DNA from: Streptomyces spiralis
GTDB lineage: Bacteria > Actinomycetota > Actinomycetes > Streptomycetales > Streptomycetaceae
Direction of reading: 5' to 3'
Length of the DNA: 64,000 nt
NCBI RefSeq assembly: GCF_014654675.1
Contig: NZ_BNBC01000020.1
Location: 91,358 to 155,357 of the forward strand
Position 1 is the stretch's first letter. Every line of letters begins with the position of its first letter. The translations under genes and the position numbers were made by a program. Below are positions 1 to 7,682 of this stretch, piece after piece. Below the pieces are notes generated by a model. The model was not told the DNA's origin and did no database searches. It saw nothing but the letters and a program-made list of their open reading frames with translations.

Positions 1-366
1 GCACCAGAAGATGGCGGTCTCCCAGTTGCGCTGCCAGTTCTCCTCGGGCCGCTTGGCCCGGTACTCGAAGGCGACGCCCCGCACGATCAGGCAGACCAGG
101 ATGGCCAGCAGCGGCAGGTAGAAGCCGGAGAAGAGCGTGGCGTACCACTCGGGGAACGCGGCGAAGGTCGCGCCGCCCGCGCTGAGCAGCCAGACCTCGT
201 TGCCGTCCCAGACGGGGCCGATGGTGTTGATCAGCACCCGCTTCTCGGCCCGGTTCCTGGCGAGCAGCTTGGTGAGGACGCCGACCCCGAAGTCGAAGCC
301 CTCCAGGAAGAAGTAGCCGGTCCACAGGACGGCGATGAGGACGAACCAGACGTCGTGCAGTTCCAT
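1..366 (-). CDS. cydB: Cytochrome bd ubiquinol oxidase subunit II (CydB), 3'-truncated by window edge
   Basis: The N-terminal 122 residues of subunit II of the cytochrome bd quinol oxidase, an integral membrane terminal oxidase that reduces O2 with electrons from menaquinol. The start ATG at 366 opens with MELHDVWFVLIAVLWTGYFF, a first membrane helix, followed by the family motifs EGFDFGVG and GPVWDGNEVWL. The gene runs off the left end of the window, so the C-terminal two thirds are not seen. It lies 18 bp downstream of cydA on the same strand, as the second gene of a cyd operon. Family assignment is secure. Confidence 0.95.
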   Translation of the reverse strand, partial: MELHDVWFVLIAVLWTGYFFLEGFDFGVGVLTKLLARNRAEKRVLINTIGPVWDGNEVWLLSAGGATFAAFPEWYATLFSGFYLPLLAILVCLIVRGVAFEYRAKRPEENWQRNWETAIFWC

Positions 367-384
367 GACTGTGCCTCCCTCGGC

Positions 385-1893
385 CTAGTACGAGAAGGCC
401 ATCGGCTTGTCGGCGTCACGGATGTCGCCGCCGATCTTCGTGGGCGGGTTGAGGTCGGCCTCCGTGAGCTCCGGCGGGCCGGCCTTGACGTACTTCGCGA
501 GCAGCTTCACCTCGACGACGGCGAGGATGGCGTAGAGCAGCGTGAAGACGGTCATGGAGGTGATGACCTCGCCCTGCGAGACGCCGGGGGACACCGCGTG
601 CCGGGTCTGCAGTACGCCGTAGACGACCCATGGCTGGCGGCCCATCTCGGTGAAGATCCAGCCCCAGGAGTTGGCGATCAGCGGGAACGCGAGCGTCCAG
701 ATCGCGATCCGCCAGTACCACGTCGTCAGCTGCGGGCCGAGTGCCTTGTTCCTGAACAGGACCAGGTGCGGCACCTCGTCCTCGCCGACCCGCAGATGCT
801 GCGGCAGCATGAACTTCTTGCGGGTGAGCCAGAGTCCGGCCAGGCCGATGGCGAAGGACGCCATGCCGAATCCGATCATCCAGCGGAAGCCCCAGAAGGC
901 GACGGGGATGTTGGGCCGGTAGTCGCCGGGTCCGAACTTCTGCTGCTCGGCCTTGTTGACGTCGTTGATGCCGGGGACGTAGGAGCTGAAGTTGTCGTCC
1001 GCCAGGAAGGACAGCAGGCCGGGTATTTCGATCGCGACCGTGTTGTGGCCCTTCTCCACGTCGCCGTAGGCGAAGAGCGAGAACGGTGCCGGCTTCTGTC
1101 CGTCCCACAGCGCCTCGGCGGCGGCCATCTTCATCGGCTGCTGCTTGAACATGACCTTGCCGAGGGTGTCACCGCTGACGGCGGTGAGCAGGCCGGCGAT
1201 GGCGACGGTGACCAGGCCGAGCCGCAGCGAGGTCTTCATCGTGCCGACGTGCTTCTTGCGCAGCAGGTGGTAGGCGGCGATGCCGACCATGAAGGCACCA
1301 CCGGTGAGGAAGGCGGCGGAGAGGGTGTGGAAGGCCTGGCTGAGTGCGGTGTTCTGGGTCAGGACGGCCCAGAAGTCGGTGAGTTCGGCGCGGCCCTTGG
1401 CCTTGTCGATCCGGTAGCCGACGGGGTGCTGCATCCACGAGTTGGCCGCGAGGATGAAGTACGCCGAGAGGATCGTGCCGAGGGACACCATCCAGATGCA
1501 CGCCAGGTGGATCTTCTTGGGGAGCTTGTCCCAGCCGAAGATCCACAGGCCGATGAAGGTGGACTCGAAGAAGAACGCGATCAGTGCCTCGAAGGCGAGC
1601 GGGGCACCGAAGATGTCGCCGACGAAGCGGGAGTAGTCGGACCAGTTCATGCCGAACTGGAACTCCTGCACGATGCCGGTGACCACACCCATGGCGATGT
1701 TGATGAGGAAGAGCTTGCCCCAGAACTTGGTCGCTCTGAGGTACTTCTCCTTCTCCGTGCGCACCCAGGCGGTCTGCAGCCCGGCCGTCAGGGCGGCCAG
1801 GGAGATCGTCAGGGGAACGAACAGGAAGTGGTAGACGGTCGTGATGCCGAACTGCCAGCGCGCCAGTGTCTCCGGCGCCAAAGCCAGGTTCAC
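385..1893 (-). CDS. cydA: Cytochrome bd ubiquinol oxidase subunit I (CydA)
   Basis: The haem-carrying subunit of cytochrome bd oxidase (502 aa), used for respiration at low oxygen. Seen in the sequence: an N-terminal haem-ligand region with Tyr-His-Phe-Leu (His22, equivalent to the b595-side ligand in the family), repeated hydrophobic helices throughout, and the conserved GRQPW signature in the C-terminal half. The length fits CydA with a short quinol loop. The start is GTG at 1893, with AAGGAGAG about 7 nt upstream. cydB follows after 18 bp. A perfect Rex operator lies 85 bp upstream, so redox (NADH/NAD+) control is expected. Confidence 0.97.
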   Translation of the reverse strand: MNLALAPETLARWQFGITTVYHFLFVPLTISLAALTAGLQTAWVRTEKEKYLRATKFWGKLFLINIAMGVVTGIVQEFQFGMNWSDYSRFVGDIFGAPLAFEALIAFFFESTFIGLWIFGWDKLPKKIHLACIWMVSLGTILSAYFILAANSWMQHPVGYRIDKAKGRAELTDFWAVLTQNTALSQAFHTLSAAFLTGGAFMVGIAAYHLLRKKHVGTMKTSLRLGLVTVAIAGLLTAVSGDTLGKVMFKQQPMKMAAAEALWDGQKPAPFSLFAYGDVEKGHNTVAIEIPGLLSFLADDNFSSYVPGINDVNKAEQQKFGPGDYRPNIPVAFWGFRWMIGFGMASFAIGLAGLWLTRKKFMLPQHLRVGEDEVPHLVLFRNKALGPQLTTWYWRIAIWTLAFPLIANSWGWIFTEMGRQPWVVYGVLQTRHAVSPGVSQGEVITSMTVFTLLYAILAVVEVKLLAKYVKAGPPELTEADLNPPTKIGGDIRDADKPMAFSY

Positions 1894-1977
1894 GTCGTCA
1901 CTCTCCTTACGTCGCCGTGGTCACGGCGGCGGTTTGCCCCGATGTGTCCCACACAACAAGGCAGCAATCGGACTCGC

Positions 1978-1995
1978 TTGTGAACGCGTTCACAT
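1978..1995. promoter_or_regulatory. Rex operator (ROP) upstream of cydA
   Basis: TTGTGAACGCGTTCACAT contains the perfect 16-bp palindrome TGTGAACGCGTTCACA, which matches the operator described for the Streptomyces redox repressor Rex. It lies about 85 bp upstream of the cydA start in the only sizeable gap of the region. By analogy with the S. coelicolor cyd operon, Rex would repress cydAB when NAD+ is high and release it when NADH rises under oxygen limitation. The rex gene itself is not in this window. Confidence 0.92.
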
Positions 1996-2078
1996 TCACA
2001 AGCAATTATGACGCACTGATTTTCGGCGGGGAACCCGGGGGTCCCCCTTCGCCGTCACGTCAAGGCCTTGGCAGGAAC

Positions 2079-2095
2079 TTCAACAACTTGTTGAA
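2079..2095. promoter_or_regulatory. 17-bp palindrome at the start of the cyclophilin-like gene
   Basis: TTCAACAACTTGTTGAA is a perfect inverted repeat with 8-bp arms and one central base. It ends 9 bp before the ATG at 2105 and abuts an alternative TTG at 2096. Its position suggests an operator that would overlap the transcription or translation start. The binding protein is unknown; MarR-type regulators favour sites of this form, but no regulator gene is adjacent. Confidence 0.5.
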
Positions 2096-2104
2096 TTGCG
2101 CCTC

Positions 2105-2506
2105 ATGCAGATACGGATTTCCTGGCCCGCGGGACACCTCACCGCGACCCTCGACGACACGCCGACCACCCGGGCGCTCGTCAAGGAGCTGCCCCTGGTC
2201 TCCACCGCCCAGACTTGGGGCGAGGAGGTCTACTTCGGCACCGGTGTCCGTGTTCCACGTGAAACGGAAGCCCGGCAGGTCGTCGAACCCGGCACGGTGG
2301 CCTTCTGGACCGACGGTGACGCTCTGGCCCTCCCCTATGGACCCACGCCGATCTCGCGAGGCTGGGGTCTCCCCCGAACGGAGTTCGAGGGAGAGTGCCG
2401 CCTCGCCGGCCCGTGCAACGTCCTCGGCCGGATCGACGGCGACCCCCGCCGCCTGGCGACCGTGCGCGCCGGCGACCCGGTACGGGTGGAGCCTCTGGAG
2501 GACTAG
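2105..2506 (+). CDS. Cyclophilin-like fold protein (TM1367/DUF3830-type)
   Basis: A 133-residue protein beginning MQIRISWPAGHLTATLDDTP. The pattern of a beta-strand, then LDDTPTTRALVKELPL, then GEEVYFGT and a later strand resembles the small bacterial cyclophilin-like family (TM1367 type). No prolyl isomerase active site is evident, and the biochemical role of this family is not established. The ATG at 2105 fits the family start better than an in-frame TTG at 2096; neither has a clear Shine-Dalgarno sequence. A one-mismatch parS site (2252–2265) is embedded and read as V-P-R-E-T. A perfect palindrome sits just upstream, and a terminator overlaps the stop codon. Confidence 0.75.
   Translation: MQIRISWPAGHLTATLDDTPTTRALVKELPLVSTAQTWGEEVYFGTGVRVPRETEARQVVEPGTVAFWTDGDALALPYGPTPISRGWGLPRTEFEGECRLAGPCNVLGRIDGDPRRLATVRAGDPVRVEPLED
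2252..2265. other. parS site, one mismatch (GTTCCACGTGAAAC)
   Basis: Differs from the Streptomyces parS consensus GTTTCACGTGAAAC only at position 4 (T to C). It lies inside the cyclophilin-like gene and is read V-P-R-E-T. It is the leftmost member of the array in this window. Confidence 0.75.
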
Positions 2507-2531
2507 GGCCTGTCCGCCGGACAGGCCCTAG
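2503..2531. terminator. Bidirectional terminator between convergent genes
   Basis: CTAGGGCCTGTCC and GGACAGGCCCTAG form a perfect 13-bp stem around a 3-nt loop. The left arm includes the stop codon of the cyclophilin-like gene. The hairpin lies between that gene and the convergent aminotransferase gene and can serve both. There is no U-tract, as is common in Streptomyces. Confidence 0.8.
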
Positions 2532-2590
2532 AGGCAGATCGTAAGAACGAGCAGTGGAACGAGCAGCGATCAGAGGACCGGGACGGCCAC

Positions 2591-3670
2591 TCAGGCCTCC
2601 CTGCGGAACGCTTCCGCGGTCTTCAGGAAGATGTCGTTCCCCTCGGTCTCCCCGACGGTCACCCGCACACCCTCGCCCGGGAACGGTCGGACGACCACGC
2701 CCGCCTGCTCACACGCCTCGGCGAAGGCCATCGTGCGCTCCCCCAGCCGCAGCCACACGAAGTTCGCCTGCGTCTCGGGCACCGTCCAGCCCTGCGCGCG
2801 CAGCCCGTCGACGACACGCGCACGTTCGCACACCAGCGAACCGACCCGGCCGAGCAGCTCGTCCTCGGCACGCAGCGAGGCGATCGCCGCGTCCTGGGCC
2901 AGCTGGCTCACCCCGAACGGCACCGCCGTCTTGCGCAGCGCCGCCGCCACCGGCTCATGGGCGATCGCGAAGCCCACTCGCAGCCCGGCCAGGCCGTAAG
3001 CCTTGGAGAACGTCCGCAGCACACAGACGTTGGGCCGCTCCCGGTACAGCGACACACCGTCCGGCACCTCGGTATCGCGGATGAACTCGCGGTACGCCTC
3101 GTCGAGCACCACCAGGACATCGCCGGGCACCCGGTCGAGGAAGCGTTCCAGCTCGGCCCGTCGCACCACCGTGCCGGTCGGGTTGTTGGGGTTGCAGACG
3201 AAGATCAGACGGGTCCGGTCCGTGATCGCGTCCGCCATCGCGTCCAGGTCGTGCACATCGCCCGACGTCAGCGGGACCTGCACGGAGGCAGCCCCGCTGA
3301 TCTGCGTGATGATCGGGTAGGCCTCGAAGGAACGCCAGGCGTACATGACCTCGTCGCCGGGGCCGCTGGTGGCCTGGAGCAGCTGCTGGGCGACACCGAC
3401 GGAGCCGGTGCCGGTGGCGACATGGGAGACCGGCACCCCGAAACGCTCGGCCAGCTCCTCCGTCAGGGCGGTGCACGCCATGTCCGGGTACCGGTTGAAG
3501 GAGCAGGCGGCGGCCGTCACCGTCTCCATGACGCCCGGCAGCGGCGGGTACGGGTTCTCGTTGGAGGACAGCTTGTACGCCACCGGGCCGTCGGCCGCGG
3601 CGGGCTTGCCCGGCTTGTAGGTGGGGATACCCTCCAGCTCGGCGCGCAGCTTCGGGCTCGTCTCGCTCAC
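2591..3670 (-). CDS. hisC: HisC-family PLP aminotransferase (histidinol-phosphate or aromatic)
   Basis: A class I/II aminotransferase of about 359 residues. Seen motifs: SSNENPYPPLP near the N-terminus, CNPNNPTGT (PLP/substrate binding), LDEAYREF, and FSKAYGLAGLRVG carrying the Schiff-base lysine. This is the HisC group, which converts histidinol phosphate and 2-oxoglutarate to imidazole acetol phosphate and glutamate; close relatives act on aromatic amino acids (Pat). It is not near other his genes, so it is probably a second copy or an aromatic aminotransferase. The start is GTG at 3670 (VSETSPKL), with GAGGAGGA 6 nt upstream; an in-frame ATG at 3703 lacks a ribosome site. Confidence 0.88.
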   Translation of the reverse strand: MSETSPKLRAELEGIPTYKPGKPAAADGPVAYKLSSNENPYPPLPGVMETVTAAACSFNRYPDMACTALTEELAERFGVPVSHVATGTGSVGVAQQLLQATSGPGDEVMYAWRSFEAYPIITQISGAASVQVPLTSGDVHDLDAMADAITDRTRLIFVCNPNNPTGTVVRRAELERFLDRVPGDVLVVLDEAYREFIRDTEVPDGVSLYRERPNVCVLRTFSKAYGLAGLRVGFAIAHEPVAAALRKTAVPFGVSQLAQDAAIASLRAEDELLGRVGSLVCERARVVDGLRAQGWTVPETQANFVWLRLGERTMAFAEACEQAGVVVRPFPGEGVRVTVGETEGNDIFLKTAEAFRREA

Positions 3671-4101
3671 CGCAGTCCTCCTCGTGACCACACCGGCTTT
3701 CAATACTGCACACCTTATGAGGATTGGGCGCCCGTGCGAATGGGTCTGGCCCCGTCACTCCCGTCCGGTCGCCTGCCTGGCCTGTCACACAGGCATCAGG
3801 GGCATCGACGGCACCATCGTACGAATATGTACGGATACGAGGGGCGCGCCGCACATATATCTACGCGCCGGTGGCTCGCGCCGTGGCGCGCATCCCTCGT
3901 GAAGGTGAGTTGAGACCTCTTCGAGACCTCGGAGGCACGCCAGGCGCACGCGCGCCACCGCGTCATCTCCTGGCATCCCAATGCCTAACTGACTTATTTT
4001 CTAAGGTAGTTGAGCAGAGATGACCATGCAGAAACGTGCCTGTCAATGCGCGCATATGCGTCCGCACTACCCCACCCGATGAGCCCTACTATCGGCTCGC
4101 C
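3671..4101. other. Divergent intergenic region between hisC and the LacI gene
   Basis: A 431-bp divergent region, more AT-rich than its flanks (for example around 3830–3860 and 3990–4010). It must carry both promoters. A TACTAT hexamer at 4087–4092 lies 9 nt before the LacI ATG and could be the -10 element of a leaderless transcript, because no Shine-Dalgarno sequence is present there. I see no convincing LacI palindrome, tRNA or small gene. Confidence 0.45.
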
Positions 4102-5214
4102 ATGACAGCAGCAGGGAAGCACCAGGTGAGCCGCGCGGAAACCTCACGTCGAGGCAGTCGGCCGGGCCGGGCGGGCATCAGAGACGTGGCCGCCGCCGCC
4201 GGAGTCTCCATCACGACCGTCTCCGACGCCCTCAACGGCAAGGGCCGGCTCCCGGACGCCACCCGGCGCCATGTCCGCGAGGTCGCCGACCGGCTGGGAT
4301 ACCGACCATCGGCCGCAGCCCGCACCCTTCGTACCGGCAAGTCGGGCCTCATCGGCCTGACCGTGACGACGTACGGGGATGAACCTTTCACCTTCACCGA
4401 GTTCGCGTACTTCGCCGAGATGGCCCGCGCCGCCACCTCAGCCGCGCTCGCCCGCGGCTACGCCCTCGTGATCCTCCCCGCGACCTCACGCCACGACGTG
4501 TGGTCGAACGTCGCGCTGGACGGCACGGTCGTCATCGACCCCTCCGATCAGGATCCGGTCGTCAGCGAACTGGTCCGGCAGGGTTTACCGGTGGTCAGCG
4601 ACGGCCGCCCGGCCGGCTCACTCCCGGTCACCGCCTGGGTCGACAACGACCACGAGGCCGCCGTGCTGGACATCCTCGACCACCTCGCCGAGGCCGGCGC
4701 CCGCCGCATCGGCCTGCTCACCGGCACCACCACGGACACCTACACCCACCTGTCGACCACCGCCTACCTGCGCTGGTGCGAGCGCGTCGGCCAGGATCCG
4801 GTGTACGAGGCCTACCCCGCCCACGACCCCTGCGCGGGCGCCGTCGCCGCCGACCGGCTGCTCGCCCGGCCCGACCGGCCGGACGCCGTCTACGGACTGT
4901 TCGACCCGAACGGCACCGACCTGCTCGCCGCCGCCCGCCGCTACGGCCTGCGCGTGCCCGACGACCTGCTGCTGGTCTGCTGCAGCGAGTCCACGGTGTA
5001 CGCCAACACCGAGCCGCCCATCACCACGCTCTCCCTCAAGCCGCGCCGCATCGGCACGGCGGTGGTACAGCTGCTCATCGACGCCATCGAGGGAGTCGAT
5101 TCCGACCACCCGGTCGAGCAGGTCATACCGACCGAGCTGATCGTGCGCACCTCGTCCCAGCGGCGCCCACCGCGCACGACCGTCAGCCCGCCACGCGCAC
5201 CGGAGGGGCACTGA
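4102..5214 (+). CDS. LacI-family transcriptional regulator with a TTA codon
   Basis: A 370-residue LacI/GalR regulator. The N-terminal helix-turn-helix (IRDVAAAAGVSITTVSDALN, about residues 30–50) and hinge helix (RPSAAARTLRTGKSGLIGL) are followed by a periplasmic-binding-protein-like effector domain ending in ITTLSLKPRRIG. Codon 162 (4585–4587) is TTA, the rare leucine codon read by the bldA tRNA, so translation should depend on development. The ligand is unknown; no sugar catabolic or transport operon is next to it. The start ATG at 4102 (MTAAGK) has no clear ribosome site and may be leaderless. Confidence 0.9.
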   Translation: MTAAGKHQVSRAETSRRGSRPGRAGIRDVAAAAGVSITTVSDALNGKGRLPDATRRHVREVADRLGYRPSAAARTLRTGKSGLIGLTVTTYGDEPFTFTEFAYFAEMARAATSAALARGYALVILPATSRHDVWSNVALDGTVVIDPSDQDPVVSELVRQGLPVVSDGRPAGSLPVTAWVDNDHEAAVLDILDHLAEAGARRIGLLTGTTTDTYTHLSTTAYLRWCERVGQDPVYEAYPAHDPCAGAVAADRLLARPDRPDAVYGLFDPNGTDLLAAARRYGLRVPDDLLLVCCSESTVYANTEPPITTLSLKPRRIGTAVVQLLIDAIEGVDSDHPVEQVIPTELIVRTSSQRRPPRTTVSPPRAPEGH

Positions 5215-5431
5215 GAAGCCCGGGGAGCACGGGGGACAGCCGGTCGCGGGAGCGCCGAAGACGGCCCAATCGGGGCGAAAGCCGCGGTGAACCGCAGTCC
5301 TGCTCCGATTCACCACCCCTGGGTCATCACATGGCGCGATCCGCATTCCTATGATGGGCCCACGACACCGCGGGCCGCTGCGACCAGGCAGTCCGAAGCG
5401 GTGCAGATGCGGCGCGATGGTGGAGGGGTCG

Positions 5432-6508
5432 ATGACTCAGGGGGCCGGTCAGGGACCCGAAGTGGAGCGGACGGCGACGCTGCGCGACTTCCGGGTACCC
5501 GCGTATGTGAACGAGACCGGTCCGTACGCCCACAGCACCCACCCCTCCGAGACCCTCCCGCCGACCGAGGACGGCTACCCGGACGCGTACACGCCCACCC
5601 AGCGCGACCTTCCCGTCATCAACCGCGGCGACACCCTCCAGGTGACCGTGGACCCGGCCTCCGCACCGGCCGCCCAGCCCGTCACCGGGCCCGGCCCGCT
5701 GTACGTCGTCGGTGACGTGCACGGCTATCTCGACCAGCTGGTCGCCGCCCTGCAGGAACAGGGCCTCATCGACTCCGCCGGCCAGTGGTGCGCGGGCACG
5801 ACGCGGCTGTGGTTCCTCGGCGACTTCACCGACCGCGGCCCGGACGGCATCGGCGTCATCGACCTCGTGATGCGGCTGTCCGCCGAGGCAGCCGCCGCCG
5901 GCGGCTACTGCAAGGCCCTCATGGGCAACCACGAACTGCTGCTGCTGGGCGCCAAGCGGTTCGGCGACACCCCCGTCAACTCCGGTGCGGGCACCGCCAC
6001 CTTCCAAGCCGCCTGGCTGCTCAACGGCGGCCAGAAGTCCGACATGGACCGCCTCCAGGACCACCACCTGCAGTGGATGGCCCGCCTCGACGCCATCGAG
6101 GCGGTCGACGGCTATCTGCTCGTGCACTCCGACACCACCGCCTACCTCGACTACGGCGACTCGATCGAAGAGGTCAACGACACCGTCCACGACACGCTCA
6201 CGCGCAACGACGCGGACGAGTGCTGGGACCTGTTCCGCAAATTCACCAAACGCTTCTCCTTCCGCGACGAGGGCGGCGCCGACGCCGTGCGCTCCCTCCT
6301 CGATACGTACGGCGGCACCCGCATCGTTCACGGCCACAGCCCCATTCCCTACCTGCTGGGCCAAGTCGGCTCCGAGGACGGCGAAGACACCGCGGGGCCC
6401 GTGGTGGAGGGACCGCACGTCTACGCCGACGGACTGGCCATCGCGATGGACGGCGGCGTGACCATGGCCGGAAAGCTGCTGGTCCAGCAACTTCCGCTGG
6501 ACGCCTGA
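5432..6508 (+). CDS. PPP-type metallophosphoesterase
   Basis: A 358-residue serine/threonine-phosphatase-like metallophosphoesterase. The dinuclear metal motifs appear in order: GDVHG, GDFTDRGPDG, MGNHE and a late HGHSP. An N-terminal stretch of about 85 residues (NETGPYAHSTHPSETLPPTEDGY) is proline-rich and probably disordered. The natural substrate cannot be told from sequence; bacterial PPP relatives include protein phosphatases and diadenosine tetraphosphatase-like enzymes. The start is ATG at 5432, preceded by GGTGGAGGGGTCG; an ATG 15 nt further upstream is less well placed. It stands alone between a regulator and a membrane protein gene. Confidence 0.88.
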   Translation: MTQGAGQGPEVERTATLRDFRVPAYVNETGPYAHSTHPSETLPPTEDGYPDAYTPTQRDLPVINRGDTLQVTVDPASAPAAQPVTGPGPLYVVGDVHGYLDQLVAALQEQGLIDSAGQWCAGTTRLWFLGDFTDRGPDGIGVIDLVMRLSAEAAAAGGYCKALMGNHELLLLGAKRFGDTPVNSGAGTATFQAAWLLNGGQKSDMDRLQDHHLQWMARLDAIEAVDGYLLVHSDTTAYLDYGDSIEEVNDTVHDTLTRNDADECWDLFRKFTKRFSFRDEGGADAVRSLLDTYGGTRIVHGHSPIPYLLGQVGSEDGEDTAGPVVEGPHVYADGLAIAMDGGVTMAGKLLVQQLPLDA

Positions 6509-6706
6509 CCGTTCACCGCGCGAACCTGCCCCGCCGGGCCCGGGCGCTGCTGGGCACCCAATGGCACCCAATTTGTGAAAACCCCCTGTCACCGCGCGCC
6601 GTCACGGCTCTACCATCGGCTTATCCGTAGCAGGCTCCCCTCCGTTTCTGCCCGACGGCTCGCCGCCATGCGAGCCCCAAGCCCTACGGAGCATCGGGGG
6701 ATGCAC

Positions 6707-7561
6707 ATGAACAGCGTTCCGCAGCACCTGTTGAGCGAGGACCGCCAGGAATACGAGCGGATCCTCGATGAGGCGCTGCGCTCCGCCCCACACCGCCCGG
6801 AACTGGCCGCCCTCGGCCAGCGGCTCAACAGCGAACAGCTGCGCACCATGGCGCTCAACGCCACTGCCCTGATCACCGCGGCTGCCGCCACCGAGTACCA
6901 CTACTACGTGAAGGTCCGCGAGGAACTGCGCAGGCCCGCACCGTCCACCCCGTCGTCCGCCGGCGACACCGGCTCCGGTGAGCCCGGATCGGCCGCGAGC
7001 GGGCTCGCCACCACCATGGGCGAGGTCGCCGAGACCACCGGCGCGGGCGCCGGTGCCGTCGTCGCGGTCCTGGCCCCCGTGCTCGCAGGAGTCGCGGCGG
7101 CCCTCTTCCTGCTCGTCGGCTACATCCTGGAGATGCTGGACCCGGCCCCCGCCTTCGCCCGGACCATGGTCACGGCGGGCTGGGTGTTCGGCGCCGTGAC
7201 CGCGGCCGCGATCGTCGTCGCCGGCGCAGGGCTGCTGCTCACCGCCCTGCGCAACCGCCCCTCGCCCGAGAGGGGACCGTACGGCGAACTGGGCGCGGAA
7301 CTCGCCCAGGCCAAGCAGGCCTGGCACGACGCCCTGCTCGAACGCGGCATCGTGCCGTTCCTGCGCGACGCGCTCGCCGCCTCCGGCTCGGCCGCACACC
7401 GTACGGACCCGTCGGCACCGAGCGGCCGCATCCCGCAACTCGGCTACGACCGGCCCGGTTTCAGCAGCCCCGACGACGGCGTCCCGAGCTCCCGCCCGAG
7501 CTTCTCCAGCCCGGACTTCACCAGCCCGGACTTCGGAGGCCCCGAGCACCAGCCGGAGTGA
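6707..7561 (+). CDS. Predicted membrane protein of unknown function
   Basis: A 284-residue protein I cannot assign to a named family. The first 75 residues are soluble and helical (LSEDRQEYERILDEALRSAPHRPELAALGQRL). A Ser/Gly/Pro-rich linker follows, then two hydrophobic segments (GAVVAVLAPVLAGVAAALFLLVGYI and VFGAVTAAAIVVAGAGLLLTAL, roughly residues 120–185), a further soluble helix, and a C-terminal tail with repeated FSSPDF-like units. The start is the ATG at 6707, where the GGGGG run 6 nt upstream is better spaced than for the ATG at 6701. It is monocistronic, with a terminator downstream. Confidence 0.8.
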   Translation: MNSVPQHLLSEDRQEYERILDEALRSAPHRPELAALGQRLNSEQLRTMALNATALITAAAATEYHYYVKVREELRRPAPSTPSSAGDTGSGEPGSAASGLATTMGEVAETTGAGAGAVVAVLAPVLAGVAAALFLLVGYILEMLDPAPAFARTMVTAGWVFGAVTAAAIVVAGAGLLLTALRNRPSPERGPYGELGAELAQAKQAWHDALLERGIVPFLRDALAASGSAAHRTDPSAPSGRIPQLGYDRPGFSSPDDGVPSSRPSFSSPDFTSPDFGGPEHQPE

Positions 7562-7619
7562 CCAGCGCCCCGGGGCCGCACCGGCCGACTCCCGCAGGGG
7601 AAGGCAGCTACGGCACCGG

Positions 7620-7655
7620 CTGGTCCGGGCGGCACACGCGGTGCCCCCGGACCAG
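7620..7655. terminator. Terminator between membrane protein gene and thiC
   Basis: CTGGTCCGGGCGGCAC pairs with GTGCCCCCGGACCAG (one mismatch) around a 5-nt loop, between two convergent genes. It could stop transcripts from both sides. Confidence 0.7.
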
Positions 7656-7682
7656 TACGACCACCGTGACGCTCCGCCGCGC

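Noticed and set aside
2990..3005. TTA triplets opposite TAA, such as in the hisC-like gene near 2997
   Set aside because: Out of frame (GCT-TAC); not a bldA codon. The same check cleared similar triplets in ssb, parA, cca and the MATE gene.
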